Notes under the pieces: model-generated
Databases searched by the model: none
The model's input: only the letters and a program-made list of their open reading frames with translations
Told to the model about the DNA's origin: nothing
Source: an uncultured Sphingomonadaceae bacterium
GTDB taxonomy: Bacteria > Pseudomonadota > Alphaproteobacteria > Sphingomonadales > Sphingomonadaceae
Assembly: GCA_947493195.1 (NCBI GenBank)
Contig: CANLQG010000001.1
Location: forward strand, 558,001-622,000
Length of the DNA stretch: 64,000 nt
Direction: 5' to 3'
Shown: piece by piece, positions 9,438-18,040 of the stretch
Layout: every line of letters begins with the position of its first letter
Numbering within the stretch: position 1 is the stretch's first letter
Position numbers and translations under genes: made by a program

Positions 9438-10520
9438 ATGAAAGCAGCTGTTTTACGCGCGGTGGGCGAACCGCTTCAGATCGAGGACGTCGCGATTTCC
9501 AAGCCCGGCCCGCACGAGGTGCTGATACGCGCAGCGGCAACCGGCGTATGCCATTCCGACCTGCATTTCATCGAAGGGCACTACCCCACTCCCCTGCCGA
9601 CGGTACTGGGCCACGAATGCGCCGGAGTGGTGGAGCAGGTGGGCAGCGAGGTGCGCACCGTTGCGCCCGGCGATCATGTCGTCACCTGCCTGTCCGCCTT
9701 TTGTGGTCACTGCGAATTCTGCGTCGGCGGGCACCTGTCGCTCTGCAACGAGCCCGACACCCAGCGTCCCAGGGATGCCGAGCCGCGCCTTGGTACCGCC
9801 GATTCGACGATGAGCCAGTTCCTCAATCTGTCGGCCTTTGCCGAGCAGTTGCTGATCCACGAAAACGCCTGCGTGAAAATCCGCAAGGACATGCCGCTGG
9901 ACCGGGCCGCCCTGCTGGGCTGCGCGACGATCACCGCCTATGGCTCGGTCGTGCGCACGGCAGAGGTCAGGCCGGGGCAGAGCGTGGCCGTGATCGGCTG
10001 CGGCGGGGTGGGCCTTGCCACCATCAACGCAGCGCAGATTGCGGGTGCTGGACGGATCATCGCCATCGACCGTGTGGCGGGCAAGGAACAGCTCGCCCGC
10101 GATTTCGGCGCGACCGACTTTATCGACGCATCCGAAGGCGACGTCTGGAAAAAGGTGCTGGGCCTGACCAACGGCGGGGTGGATCATGCGTTCGAGGCGA
10201 TCGGCCTTGCCGAGACCGCTGGCGACGCTTTCCGCATGCTGCGCCGACGCGGGATCGCGACCGTCATCGGCATGATCCCGGTCGGCCAGAAAATCCAGCT
10301 CAACGGATACGAGCTGTTGCAGGAAAAGCAGCTACGCGGTTCGATGATGGGATCGAACCAGTTCCCGGTCGATATCCCGCGCCTAGTCGATTTCTACATG
10401 GCCGGAAAGCTGAAGCTGGACGAGCTGATCTCGCGCCGGATCCAGCTTTCGCAGGTGAACGACGCGTTCGACGAAATGAAAAGCGGCACCATCGCCCGCT
10501 CCGTCATCACCTTCGAATGA
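9438..10520 (+). CDS. Zinc-dependent alcohol dehydrogenase
   Basis: This medium-chain dehydrogenase has 360 residues. Catalytic-zinc ligands are visible as VCHSD (Cys about residue 37) and GHE (about 59). Four clustered Cys in CGHCEFC and SLC near 91-102 form the structural zinc site, and GCGGVG near 186 is the NAD-binding turn. The start MKAAVLRAVGEP is preceded by a GGAGG site about 7 bases away, which decides against longer readings. It diverges from the fatty-acid operon across a shared palindrome, so oxidation of an alcohol feeding the CoA pathway is plausible. The substrate is unknown. Confidence 0.92.
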   Translation: MKAAVLRAVGEPLQIEDVAISKPGPHEVLIRAAATGVCHSDLHFIEGHYPTPLPTVLGHECAGVVEQVGSEVRTVAPGDHVVTCLSAFCGHCEFCVGGHLSLCNEPDTQRPRDAEPRLGTADSTMSQFLNLSAFAEQLLIHENACVKIRKDMPLDRAALLGCATITAYGSVVRTAEVRPGQSVAVIGCGGVGLATINAAQIAGAGRIIAIDRVAGKEQLARDFGATDFIDASEGDVWKKVLGLTNGGVDHAFEAIGLAETAGDAFRMLRRRGIATVIGMIPVGQKIQLNGYELLQEKQLRGSMMGSNQFPVDIPRLVDFYMAGKLKLDELISRRIQLSQVNDAFDEMKSGTIARSVITFE

Positions 10521-10600
10521 TGGGGAGCGCGGCTGTCCGTCAATGGACGACCGGTTTTAGGGTACTGGCTCGATTGGCGGAGTGACTTCGAATGGGGTGG

Positions 10601-10807
10601 TTAGTGGACATCGCTACGGCGCGCCCGGAGCCATGCCTTCAACCAACCAACGGTGCCACCAACGAGGATCGAGGCCACCAATACGAACCCGGCAGTCGCT
10701 AGCAGCGACCACTCTTGAGAAAATGCAAACGCTAAAATTGGGACGATCAGGATAAAATCTAACGCTTGGGAGGCGTCGTCATAGGGGTCTGTGCGCCGGT
10801 TCCTCAT
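10601..10807 (-). CDS. Small membrane protein, unknown
   Basis: This predicted protein of 68 residues starts at an ATG; a GTG one codon earlier is an alternative. It has two hydrophobic stretches, about residues 17-32 and 38-56, and a basic C-terminus (KAWLRARRSD), so it is probably a two-helix inner-membrane protein. No family was recognised. It lies in the AT-richer islet, and its coding potential is supported only by the clean membrane-helix pattern. Confidence 0.45.
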   Translation of the reverse strand: MRNRRTDPYDDASQALDFILIVPILAFAFSQEWSLLATAGFVLVASILVGGTVGWLKAWLRARRSDVH

Positions 10808-10833
10808 CACTCTATTATATGTAACCTCGCAAA

Positions 10834-10858
10834 GTCCGCAATCGGGTCGCTAGCTGAC
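10834..10858 (+). repeat. REP-like palindromic repeat, copy 1
   Basis: A 25-base copy of a unit that recurs at 11816. The shared core is GTCCGCAA-Y-CGGGTCG-Y-TAGC-K-GAC, and similarity continues about 15 bases further (GGC-R-GCTTT). The ends are inverted (GTCCGC with GCTGAC, one mismatch). The two copies flank the MltR-like gene in direct orientation, 982 bases apart. Confidence 0.65.
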
Positions 10859-11044
10859 GGGCGGCTTTCGGCTCCAACCGTGGCAAAGCTGCCAGTCCGC
10901 TTCCGGGCGGGTCGTCCCTGTCACCGAACGTCAGTTTATAGGGTGGGATGCGGCAGGTCTGCTTTGAACATTCGTAGCCTAGCATGCCGTGGCGAACCAA
11001 CCTATCTGCAAGGCTAATCGCTTCTCAAGTTTAGTTCACACAGG

Positions 11045-11791
11045 ATGTTTGCAATGCCGACAACCGAGGATTGGTTTGACGACGACATTGCAGCGATGGA
11101 GCTTAGCTACGCGGAAAAGTCAGGCCTTCAGATATATCGGAATTATATAAAATCGTTTGAAAATCGCGCGATCAGAAATTTTCGAGATATGCTGTCGGTT
11201 GAGCCGCTAGATTTGTCTCACTTTGCAAAGCTCATTGAGATCATTTCAGAAGAAGATCTTCGATTTCTTCCCGTGATAGTTTGCGGGTACGCTGACGACC
11301 TGTTGAAGCTCGCGTTCCGTAACGCATTGCCGAAGGACACCCCCGGCGGCGTAGAAGCGATGCTGGGTGGATACGGCCCCTTGTCAGACCTTTCCAAACG
11401 AGTCCGAATGGCCTTCGCTTTTGATGTGATCTCAAAAGAACTGGCTGTGGAGATAGATAGCGTCCGAGAGGTTCGGAATCGCATCTCACACGATTGGGAC
11501 CTCAAGCCAGCAGCCACCCTACTCGCTCATCCAAAGCTAGCAGCAATGTTTCCCATCGAAGATGAGTTGATTGATCCGGAAACAGATAGCGATCCTCTCC
11601 CCCCCGATACGGTTTTCCGGTTGAGATTGATTTGGCTCGCGGGTCGGCTAACTTATGAAGCGGCAGCCTATCAACGGGCGAAGGACGCACGTTTGAGCCC
11701 GATAAGGGCGCTTTACGAGGATGGCGGCACGGCGTGGCTGACCTCAGTTTCACAAGTATGCATGACCGCTACGAAGCAATTGGTATCCTAA
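11045..11791 (+). CDS. MltR-like (mannitol operon repressor family) protein
   Basis: This protein has 248 residues. The central block GGYGPLSDLSKRVRMAF, then ISKEL, then VREVRNRISHD near residue 140, follows the MltR pattern of E. coli (DGPLGDLS, then REELNHD). MltR proteins lack a classical DNA-binding domain and act as transcriptional co-regulators. No mannitol gene is nearby, so a sugar role cannot be assumed. Base composition is clearly AT-richer than neighbouring genes, and palindromic repeats lie on both sides, which suggests acquisition by transfer. The ribosome site is weak, and an ATG three codons later is an alternative start. Confidence 0.75.
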   Translation: MFAMPTTEDWFDDDIAAMELSYAEKSGLQIYRNYIKSFENRAIRNFRDMLSVEPLDLSHFAKLIEIISEEDLRFLPVIVCGYADDLLKLAFRNALPKDTPGGVEAMLGGYGPLSDLSKRVRMAFAFDVISKELAVEIDSVREVRNRISHDWDLKPAATLLAHPKLAAMFPIEDELIDPETDSDPLPPDTVFRLRLIWLAGRLTYEAAAYQRAKDARLSPIRALYEDGGTAWLTSVSQVCMTATKQLVS

Positions 11792-11815
11792 CGTTGGAAT
11801 AGCAAGGTCAGTGAC

Positions 11816-11840
11816 GTCCGCAACCGGGTCGTTAGCGGAC
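11816..11840 (+). repeat. REP-like palindromic repeat, copy 2
   Basis: The second copy of the unit at 10834, here with a perfect stem: GTCCGC and GCGGAC enclose a 13-base loop. It lies 24 bases after the stop of the MltR-like gene. A hairpin with this symmetry could also stabilise or end the transcript. Confidence 0.65.
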
Positions 11841-11928
11841 TGGCAGCTTTTCTCCTGAACAGGCTGATTGCGGCCAGTACGACGAGGAGGGCAAACCGCC
11901 CCCACCGCAATGAACGCTCCTGCGCCGA

Positions 11929-13695
11929 TTACTCACCCGACGCCTCGAAAAGCCCGCGCAGTTCCTTCTTCAAGATCTTGCCGTTGGCGTTGCGCGGCAG
12001 CATCTCTTCGGTGAACACGATGCGCACCGGCACCTTGAAATGGGCCAGCCGCGCGGCAACCCATTGCTGCAGGTCGTCCTCGCTCGCATTCTGCCCCTTG
12101 GAAAGGTGGACGACGGCGGCAGGTTCTTCCCCCAGTTGCTGGTGCGGCAGGCCGATCACGGCGGCATCGGTTACGGCTGGGTGGGCGTAGAGGACGTTCT
12201 CGACCTCGCTGGAATAGATGTTCTCGCCGCCGCGTATCACCATGTCCTTCGCACGGTCGACGATGTAGCAGAAGCCTTCCTCGTCCAGCCGCGCCAGGTC
12301 GCCTGTGCGGACCCAGCCGTCGATGAATGTCTCTGCCGTGGCATCGGGCCTGTTCCAGTAGCCTTTCGCCACCATCGGGCCGCGCGCGTAGAGTTCGCCC
12401 ACCTCGCCCGTGGGCAGTTCCGCGCTGCCGTCCGCGGACATGATCTTCAGGTCCGCCACGGCAACGGGCGGGCCGCAACTGTCGGGCCGGTGGAGGTAAT
12501 CCTGCCCGACATGCCCCGTCACCGTCGCCATCGTTTCGGTCATGCCCCACCCGCTTCCCGGCTGGGTTCCGAACTCTTCATGCAGTCGGCGCACCAGCTC
12601 GGGCGCGGCAGGAGCGCCGCCGTAGGTGATGAGCTCCAGGCTGGAGAGATCGTAATTGTCGCGCGCCGGGTGGTCGAGCAGTTGCCAGGCGATCGTGGGC
12701 ACCCCGCCGGTAACCTGAACGCCCTCACGCTCGATCACGGCCATGGTCTCCTCCACATCCCAGTGGTGCATGAAAACCATCGTGTGCCCGCTTACCAGAT
12801 AGCCGACCATCGCCGCAGAGCAGGCTGTGACGTGGAACAGCGGTATCACGAGCAGCACGGTCTTGGGTTCGGGTTCGGGCGGCATCTCGCCCAGTCGCAA
12901 GGGCGCGAAGGCCAGGTTGTACTTGCTGGAAAGCACGTTCGTGCAGATGCTGCGGTGCGAACCGAGCGCGCCCTTTGGCGAACCGGTGGTGCCGCTGGTG
13001 TAGAAGATGGTGGCATCGTCGTCGGCAGCCACTCTGACATCGGGCAGGTCACGATCGGGCAACCCGGCCCAGGCATCACTGCTGCCGATTACGTCTTCCA
13101 GACGACTCGCCCCTTCAAGCGCGCCCTGCGCGCGCGAGACGATGCATTGCTCCAGAACATCGAGATTGCGGGCAATGTCGCCGATACGGTCCCACCGTTC
13201 CCTGTCGCAGATGAGCATCCGGCTTCCCGAATCGGTCAGGCCGAAATCCAGTTCCTCTGCCGACCACCATGCGTTCAGCGGCACGCAGATCGCGCCCAGA
13301 GAGGTGATGGCGAAGAAGGCGACGGGCCACTCTGGCAGGTTGCGCATGGCCAGCGCCACCCGGTCGCCCTTCGTCACGCCGCATTCGACCAGATGCTGCG
13401 CCAGGTTCGCCACCGCGCGGAACCAGGCGTCGTAGGAAATGCGCTCGCCCTCATAGACGGTGCAGATCGCGTCGCCGTGCGCGCGCGCCGCCATCGCGAT
13501 TGCGCGCAGGGACGCTGGCGCGTTCTTCCACGCGCGCAGCGGACGGCCATCGATCTCCACCGTCTCCATCTCGAACGGCCGCCCCGGTGCGGTGAGCATT
13601 GCGCGCACCTCCTCCAGACTGTGCGCCGCCCAGTCGGAGGGTGAAGAGGCCACCGCATCGTCGGTATTCGTGTGGCCTGACCCGGTCTGTGACAT
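11929..13695 (-). CDS. Acyl-CoA synthetase, AMP-forming
   Basis: This class I adenylate-forming enzyme of 588 residues makes an acyl-CoA from a carboxylic acid, ATP and CoA. The P-loop YTSGTTGSPKG is near residue 228, GWGMTET near 381, RTGDLAR near 461 and the catalytic-Lys region NGKILKKELR near 576. The N-terminal 90 residues before the AMP-binding core are longer than minimal for the family. It is transcribed alone from a region holding a 22-bp palindrome. With the dehydrogenase operons, thioesterase and TonB receptor nearby it probably activates an imported lipid-like acid. The substrate is not readable from sequence. Confidence 0.94.
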   Translation of the reverse strand: MSQTGSGHTNTDDAVASSPSDWAAHSLEEVRAMLTAPGRPFEMETVEIDGRPLRAWKNAPASLRAIAMAARAHGDAICTVYEGERISYDAWFRAVANLAQHLVECGVTKGDRVALAMRNLPEWPVAFFAITSLGAICVPLNAWWSAEELDFGLTDSGSRMLICDRERWDRIGDIARNLDVLEQCIVSRAQGALEGASRLEDVIGSSDAWAGLPDRDLPDVRVAADDDATIFYTSGTTGSPKGALGSHRSICTNVLSSKYNLAFAPLRLGEMPPEPEPKTVLLVIPLFHVTACSAAMVGYLVSGHTMVFMHHWDVEETMAVIEREGVQVTGGVPTIAWQLLDHPARDNYDLSSLELITYGGAPAAPELVRRLHEEFGTQPGSGWGMTETMATVTGHVGQDYLHRPDSCGPPVAVADLKIMSADGSAELPTGEVGELYARGPMVAKGYWNRPDATAETFIDGWVRTGDLARLDEEGFCYIVDRAKDMVIRGGENIYSSEVENVLYAHPAVTDAAVIGLPHQQLGEEPAAVVHLSKGQNASEDDLQQWVAARLAHFKVPVRIVFTEEMLPRNANGKILKKELRGLFEASGE

Positions 13696-13753
13696 CGTTC
13701 TCTCCTCGCTTGCAGGATGCCTTTGCCGGGACCTTTCCGCAACCCTTGAAAAT

Positions 13754-13775
13754 CATAATCTGAAATCAGGGTATG
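13754..13775. promoter_or_regulatory. 22-bp palindromic operator upstream of acyl-CoA synthetase
   Basis: The order is CATA-AT-CTGA-AA-TCAG-GG-TATG. All 8 positions in CATA/TATG and CTGA/TCAG pair, and only the AT/GG spacer does not. It lies 59 bases upstream of the acyl-CoA synthetase start. The sequence differs from the palindrome at 9350, so a different regulator is implied. Confidence 0.5.
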
Positions 13776-13839
13776 ACGGTATTGCGTCTTCTTAAAATAG
13801 CGATAAGGTCCGATGCGGAATAAAAGGTATGGGGAACCT

Positions 13840-13920
13840 GTGGGAATACCGGAACTGAAAGATCCCGCATCGCTGGGCTTCGACGCTGCAAGATTGCAGA
13901 GGATCGAGGCCTTTCTGTAA
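13840..13920 (+). pseudogene. Remnant of a beta-lactamase-family serine hydrolase N-terminus
   Basis: A GTG-initiated frame of 26 codons reads PELKDPASLGFDAARLQRI and then EAFL before a TAA. This is the typical N-terminus of class C beta-lactamase/esterase-like proteins of sphingomonads (DPASLGF..ARL.RI..FL). Nothing after the stop in any frame continues the family, and the SxxK motif is absent. It is best read as the stump of a deleted gene. A short translated leader is the less likely alternative. Confidence 0.45.
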
Positions 13921-14293
13921 GCCACCTGCGCGGAGCCGCCGGCAGCCCGCGCCGGGCAGCCATTCTGTCACGCGATGCCTGAAAACTGTGGAGCGGGTAC
14001 GTCTTTTCGGCGGGCAACATACCTTTCGAACACCTGGTTACTGCGGCTCCAGCCCAAGACCCTTTTCGATGCCGCGTTGCAACAGAACCGGGCGTGAGCG
14101 AAGAAGGCAACACTCCATCGGAAATAAGGATACCCATTATTCAAATTACTTGCCTTACGACGCGCAGAGCCTCACACCGAAGGCAATAGACAAGAGGATT
14201 GCCATACCGCCCCTTGCAAAGCGGATACCGGAAAACAGAAAAACCGGGTCGCCAGGTGTGTCAAAAAAGATAACGATTAGTTGGGAGAGAACT
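13921..14293 (+). other. Intergenic region upstream of TonB-dependent receptor
   Basis: This 373-base stretch has no supportable gene. Its second half is AT-richer and must hold the receptor promoter. A GGGAGAGA ribosome site at 14283-14290 precedes the receptor ATG by 3 bases. A short hairpin (AATAA, 9-base loop, TTATT) occurs near 14122. No clear -35/-10 pair or Fur box was found. Confidence 0.5.
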
Positions 14294-17059
14294 ATGAAAT
14301 CGTCATTCCGTCAGTCCATAGCCTATGGCGCCCTGGCCGGCGCGTTACTGTGCCTTCCCGCGATGGCGGCAGCGCAGCAGCAATCCCCCACCGATCAGGG
14401 CGATCTTGCCGAGGGCGGAGACGTCAACGAGCCGCAGGAGCCGACCACGCCTGATGCGCGCACCAACACCATCGTGGTGACCGCGCAGGGCCGCGCCCAG
14501 TCGCTGGCGGACGTTCCGATCGCCGTCTCGGCGATTTCTGCAGAGATGCTGGAACAGTCCGGCACCACCGACATTCGCGAACTGAACCAGATCGCCCCAT
14601 CGCTGCTGGTGTCCTCCACCGGTAACGAGGCGAACGGGTCAGCCCGTATCCGCGGCATCGGGACCGTGGGCGACAACGCCGGCCTGGAAAGCTCTGTCGC
14701 GGTGTTCATCGACGGGGTCTATCGCTCCCGTTCGGGCAACGCCCTTTCCGAGCTCGGCCCGCTGGAACGGGTGGAAATCCTGCGCGGCCCGCAGGGCACC
14801 CTGGGTGGCCGCAATTCCACCGCCGGCCTCATCAACATCTACACCGCTCCGCCGGAGTTCGACCTGAGCGGTTACGGCGCGTTCACCTACGGCAACTATG
14901 ATGCCGTGCGGGTGGAAGCGGGGATCAATGTCCCGCTTGGAGAGACGGTCGCCGCGAGAGTCGACGGTGTCTATTTCACCCGCGACGGTTTCTACAACGA
15001 CGTGACGAACGGCGTCGATGTCAACGATCGCGATCGCTACCTCATCCGCGCCCAGGCGCTGTTCGAACCGACGGCGGATGTCAGCTTCCGGCTGGTAGCC
15101 GACTATTCCAAGAAGGACGAAGCCTGCTGCGCCGCCACGTTCGTGCAGCCTGAATTCGCCTCGCTCGCCAGAGTCAGTCCGGGTCTGGAGCCCTACAACA
15201 GGCCCGAACCAGGCAGCCCGGCACTGACGAGCACGGCCAACCCCATCGTCAACGTGCTGCTGGGTCTGGGCCAGGATCCGCGGGCGCTTTCCCAGGATAC
15301 GTTCAACCGCGACATCTATCCAACCGCCGGTCGGTCCTATCAGGGCGAGACCGAGGATTACGGCGTTTCCGGCGAACTCAACTGGGATTTTGGAAACATC
15401 AACCTCACGTCGATTACCGGCTATCGGAAGTATTCGAACTTCCAGGGATCGGATACCGACTACACCACGGTGGACCTGCTCTATCGTGCGCCTAACGAAT
15501 TCGGCGGGGCGCGTTATTTCGAGACCTTCACGCAGGAACTGCGGCTGAACGGCACCCTGTTCGACGACCGCTTCGACTGGCTGGTGGGCGCATACTACGC
15601 CAACGAGTCCCTGCACGTGCAGGATAACCTGCGCTTTGGCACCCAGTACGGCACGTTCGCGAATTGCCGCATCGCCATTGCCATCAATCCGGCGCTGGTA
15701 AACCCGGCGGCAGACAACTGCTTCGGGCCCAATATCGCCGCATTGCAGATGGCCAATGGCGGGGCAGGCGCATTCGGCACAGCCACCCCGCTCATCATTG
15801 CCGGGATCAACAACCTGGCGAAGGTGCGCGACGTTGGCGGAACCAACGATATCTACAACCAGGAAAGCGACAACTTCGCGGTTTTCACGCACAACATCGT
15901 GCATATCACCGACAAGCTCGATCTGACCCTGGGCCTGCGTTACACGAACGAGACCAAGGATTTCGACGCGCAGTTCGGCAACGATAACGTGTTCTGTCCG
16001 CAGAACAGGGCATTGCTCTCGCCGCTGCTGCAGGTGCCTGCGCTGGCGGGCCTGGCGGGCGGTATCCTGTCGCTGTCGTGCCAGGGCAATTCCACCTCCG
16101 AACTGGATGGCGTCACGCTGGCGGACACGCGCGACGAGGATGAACTGACCGGCACGGCCGTGCTGTCGTACCAGCCCAATGACGACCTGCTGTTCTATGC
16201 CAGCTACTCGCGCGGCTACAAGGCGGGCGGGTTCAACCTTGATCGCTCTGCGCTGGCCGTTCCGGCATTCTTCAACGTCAACGCTCTCGATCCTAGCGCG
16301 CTGCAGTTCGAAGAGGAAACGGTCGACGCTTTCGAGATCGGCATGAAGTACTCCAGTCGCCCGCTTTCGATCAGCGTGGCGGCCTTCCGGCAGGAGTTCT
16401 CGAACTTCCAGCTCAATACCTTCAACGGATCGGTGTTCCTCGTGCAGAACATCAATGCTTGCGGCACCAACCTAGGCGGCGCGGATACGGACGCTAGTGC
16501 CACCACCGGCAGCTGCAGCCCGGACGATGTCCAGCCCGGCGTGGTCGCGCAGGGTGTCGAACTGGAAACGGCGCTCTATCCGCTGCGTGACATGACCGTC
16601 ACTTTCGGACTGACCTATGCCGATACCAGCTACGAGGACAATCTGATCGGAGGCGACAGTGGCGCACCGCTCGACCCCGCGCTTCGTCTGCTGCCGGGCG
16701 ACAACCTGTCGAACGCGCCGGAAACGACCGTGACAAGCTCGATCAGCTGGAACCCCGAACTGGGCAATTCGGGCCTGCGCGGCCTGCTGTTCGCCAACGC
16801 GCGTGCTGTCAGCGCCTACAACACCGGCTCCGACCTTCTCTACGGAAAGGAGCAGGAAGGCTTCGTTACCGTCAACGGCCGGATCGGTATTCAGGACGCA
16901 GATCGCGCGTGGTCGATCGAGGTCTGGGCCAACAACCTGCTGGACAAGGGCTATTCGCAGGTGGCCTTCAATACCCCGTTCGTGGCACCGCAGCAGACCT
17001 ATTCGGTCTACCTTGCAGAGCCGCGCACCTACGGGATTACCGTACGCGCCGGTTTCTAG
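14294..17059 (+). CDS. TonB-dependent receptor
   Basis: This outer-membrane receptor has 921 residues. A signal peptide ends near AMAAAQQQ (about residue 28). A linker and TonB-box-like TIVVTAQGR near 56 follow, then the plug with VPIAVSAIS, RIRGIGT and RGPQGTLGGRNSTAG near 165, and a long beta-barrel ending TVRAGF with a terminal Phe. It belongs to the sphingomonad group of receptors that import large organic substrates rather than classical siderophores. The position between an acyl-CoA synthetase and a thioesterase suggests a lipid, sterol or aromatic ester substrate. An ATG with a strong GGGAGAGA site fixes the start. A Cys pair (ACCAA) lies in an early barrel loop. Confidence 0.93.
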   Translation: MKSSFRQSIAYGALAGALLCLPAMAAAQQQSPTDQGDLAEGGDVNEPQEPTTPDARTNTIVVTAQGRAQSLADVPIAVSAISAEMLEQSGTTDIRELNQIAPSLLVSSTGNEANGSARIRGIGTVGDNAGLESSVAVFIDGVYRSRSGNALSELGPLERVEILRGPQGTLGGRNSTAGLINIYTAPPEFDLSGYGAFTYGNYDAVRVEAGINVPLGETVAARVDGVYFTRDGFYNDVTNGVDVNDRDRYLIRAQALFEPTADVSFRLVADYSKKDEACCAATFVQPEFASLARVSPGLEPYNRPEPGSPALTSTANPIVNVLLGLGQDPRALSQDTFNRDIYPTAGRSYQGETEDYGVSGELNWDFGNINLTSITGYRKYSNFQGSDTDYTTVDLLYRAPNEFGGARYFETFTQELRLNGTLFDDRFDWLVGAYYANESLHVQDNLRFGTQYGTFANCRIAIAINPALVNPAADNCFGPNIAALQMANGGAGAFGTATPLIIAGINNLAKVRDVGGTNDIYNQESDNFAVFTHNIVHITDKLDLTLGLRYTNETKDFDAQFGNDNVFCPQNRALLSPLLQVPALAGLAGGILSLSCQGNSTSELDGVTLADTRDEDELTGTAVLSYQPNDDLLFYASYSRGYKAGGFNLDRSALAVPAFFNVNALDPSALQFEEETVDAFEIGMKYSSRPLSISVAAFRQEFSNFQLNTFNGSVFLVQNINACGTNLGGADTDASATTGSCSPDDVQPGVVAQGVELETALYPLRDMTVTFGLTYADTSYEDNLIGGDSGAPLDPALRLLPGDNLSNAPETTVTSSISWNPELGNSGLRGLLFANARAVSAYNTGSDLLYGKEQEGFVTVNGRIGIQDADRAWSIEVWANNLLDKGYSQVAFNTPFVAPQQTYSVYLAEPRTYGITVRAGF

Positions 17060-17082
17060 GCCGCTTGCAAACCGTTTATCAG

Positions 17083-17117
17083 GGGCCGGGGGCGATTCCC
17101 CGGCCCTTGCATTTTAC
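17083..17117 (+). terminator. Rho-independent terminator after TonB-dependent receptor
   Basis: A perfect 9-bp stem (GGGCCGGGG and CCCCGGCCC) with a 6-base loop is followed by TTGCATTTT. It starts 24 bases after the receptor stop and ends 25 bases before the thioesterase start. It should uncouple or attenuate transcription between them. Confidence 0.8.
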
Positions 17118-17141
17118 AAGACCCTGCCGGAGGCCCCTATC

Positions 17142-18038
17142 GTGACGACCACCTTTGCCGACATCCTGGAGCTTGAGGCACAGGGAGAGCAAAGCTGGAT
17201 CGGTCCCCCCGGAACCGGCGTGGGAACGCGCCTGTTCGGCGGCCACGCCCTTGCCCAGGCACTGATGGCGGCGTGCCAGGAAGAGGCCGGACAGCGCATG
17301 GCCCATTCGCTCCACGCCCTTTTCCTGCGTCCGGGCAGTGCCGATGCGCCGGTGACCTACAAGGTCACTTCCCTGGGCGAAGGGCGCAGCTTTGCCCGGC
17401 GACGTGTCGATGCCTTCCAGCATGACGATCACGTTCTGACCATGACCGTGTCCATGCAACTGGAAGAGGATGGCTTCCAACATTCAGCCCCGCCGCCGGA
17501 CTACGGCGACAGGCGCAGTGCAGAGCGGGCGCTGGAAGAGTGGCGCGAGCGTAACGACATGGACAGCATGCCGATCATCGGCAAACTGGGCCTGCGACCC
17601 GTCGAGGTCATTCCCCTCGCGGCGGACTCGCTGTTCGGCAACACCTCGCGCGCGCCGCACTCTGCGGTCTGGATGCGGTCGCGCGACCCCGAGCCCGCCG
17701 ATGCCGTGACCAGCCGCGCGCAGCTGACGTATGCATCGGACATGCTTTTCCTGCGCAACGCACTGCTGCCCCACGGCGTACGACCGGGCGACAGCGGGAT
17801 GCAGCTCGCCAGCCTGGATCACGCCATGTGGTTTCACCAGACCCCCGATTTCCGCCAGTGGCATCTCTTCGCCACGGACAGCCCCTGGGCCGGCAAGGCG
17901 CGCGGTCTCAGCCGTGGGCACTTTTTCGCTGAGGACGGGACACTAGTCGCCACGGTCGTTCAGGAGAACCTGATGCGCGTGATAGGTGGCGAGACCAGAC
18001 GACGACTCGACGCGGAGAGCGGCTCGTCAGCCCGGTAG
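17142..18038 (+). CDS. Acyl-CoA thioesterase II (TesB-like)
   Basis: This thioesterase of 298 residues has a double hot-dog fold and hydrolyses acyl-CoA to the free acid and CoA. The N-terminal half has FGGHALAQAL near residue 32 and HSLHALFLRPGS near 55. The C-terminal half has SLDHAMWFHQ near 223, whose Asp fits the TesB catalytic triad. A GTG start is chosen because GGAGG precedes it by about 8 bases and translation from it gives the family N-terminus; the frame is open further upstream, but only into the receptor gene. It lies downstream of the receptor across a strong terminator. Confidence 0.92.
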   Translation: MTTTFADILELEAQGEQSWIGPPGTGVGTRLFGGHALAQALMAACQEEAGQRMAHSLHALFLRPGSADAPVTYKVTSLGEGRSFARRRVDAFQHDDHVLTMTVSMQLEEDGFQHSAPPPDYGDRRSAERALEEWRERNDMDSMPIIGKLGLRPVEVIPLAADSLFGNTSRAPHSAVWMRSRDPEPADAVTSRAQLTYASDMLFLRNALLPHGVRPGDSGMQLASLDHAMWFHQTPDFRQWHLFATDSPWAGKARGLSRGHFFAEDGTLVATVVQENLMRVIGGETRRRLDAESGSSAR

Positions 18039-18040
18039 GG

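Noticed and set aside
10815..11000. Short minus-strand frame between the small membrane protein and the MltR-like gene
   Set aside because: It has no recognisable motif or ribosome site and overlaps the palindromic repeat.
13988..14293. N-terminal extension of the first TonB receptor
   Set aside because: A strong ribosome site and a clean signal peptide place the start at 14294; the extension has no signal-like or family sequence.
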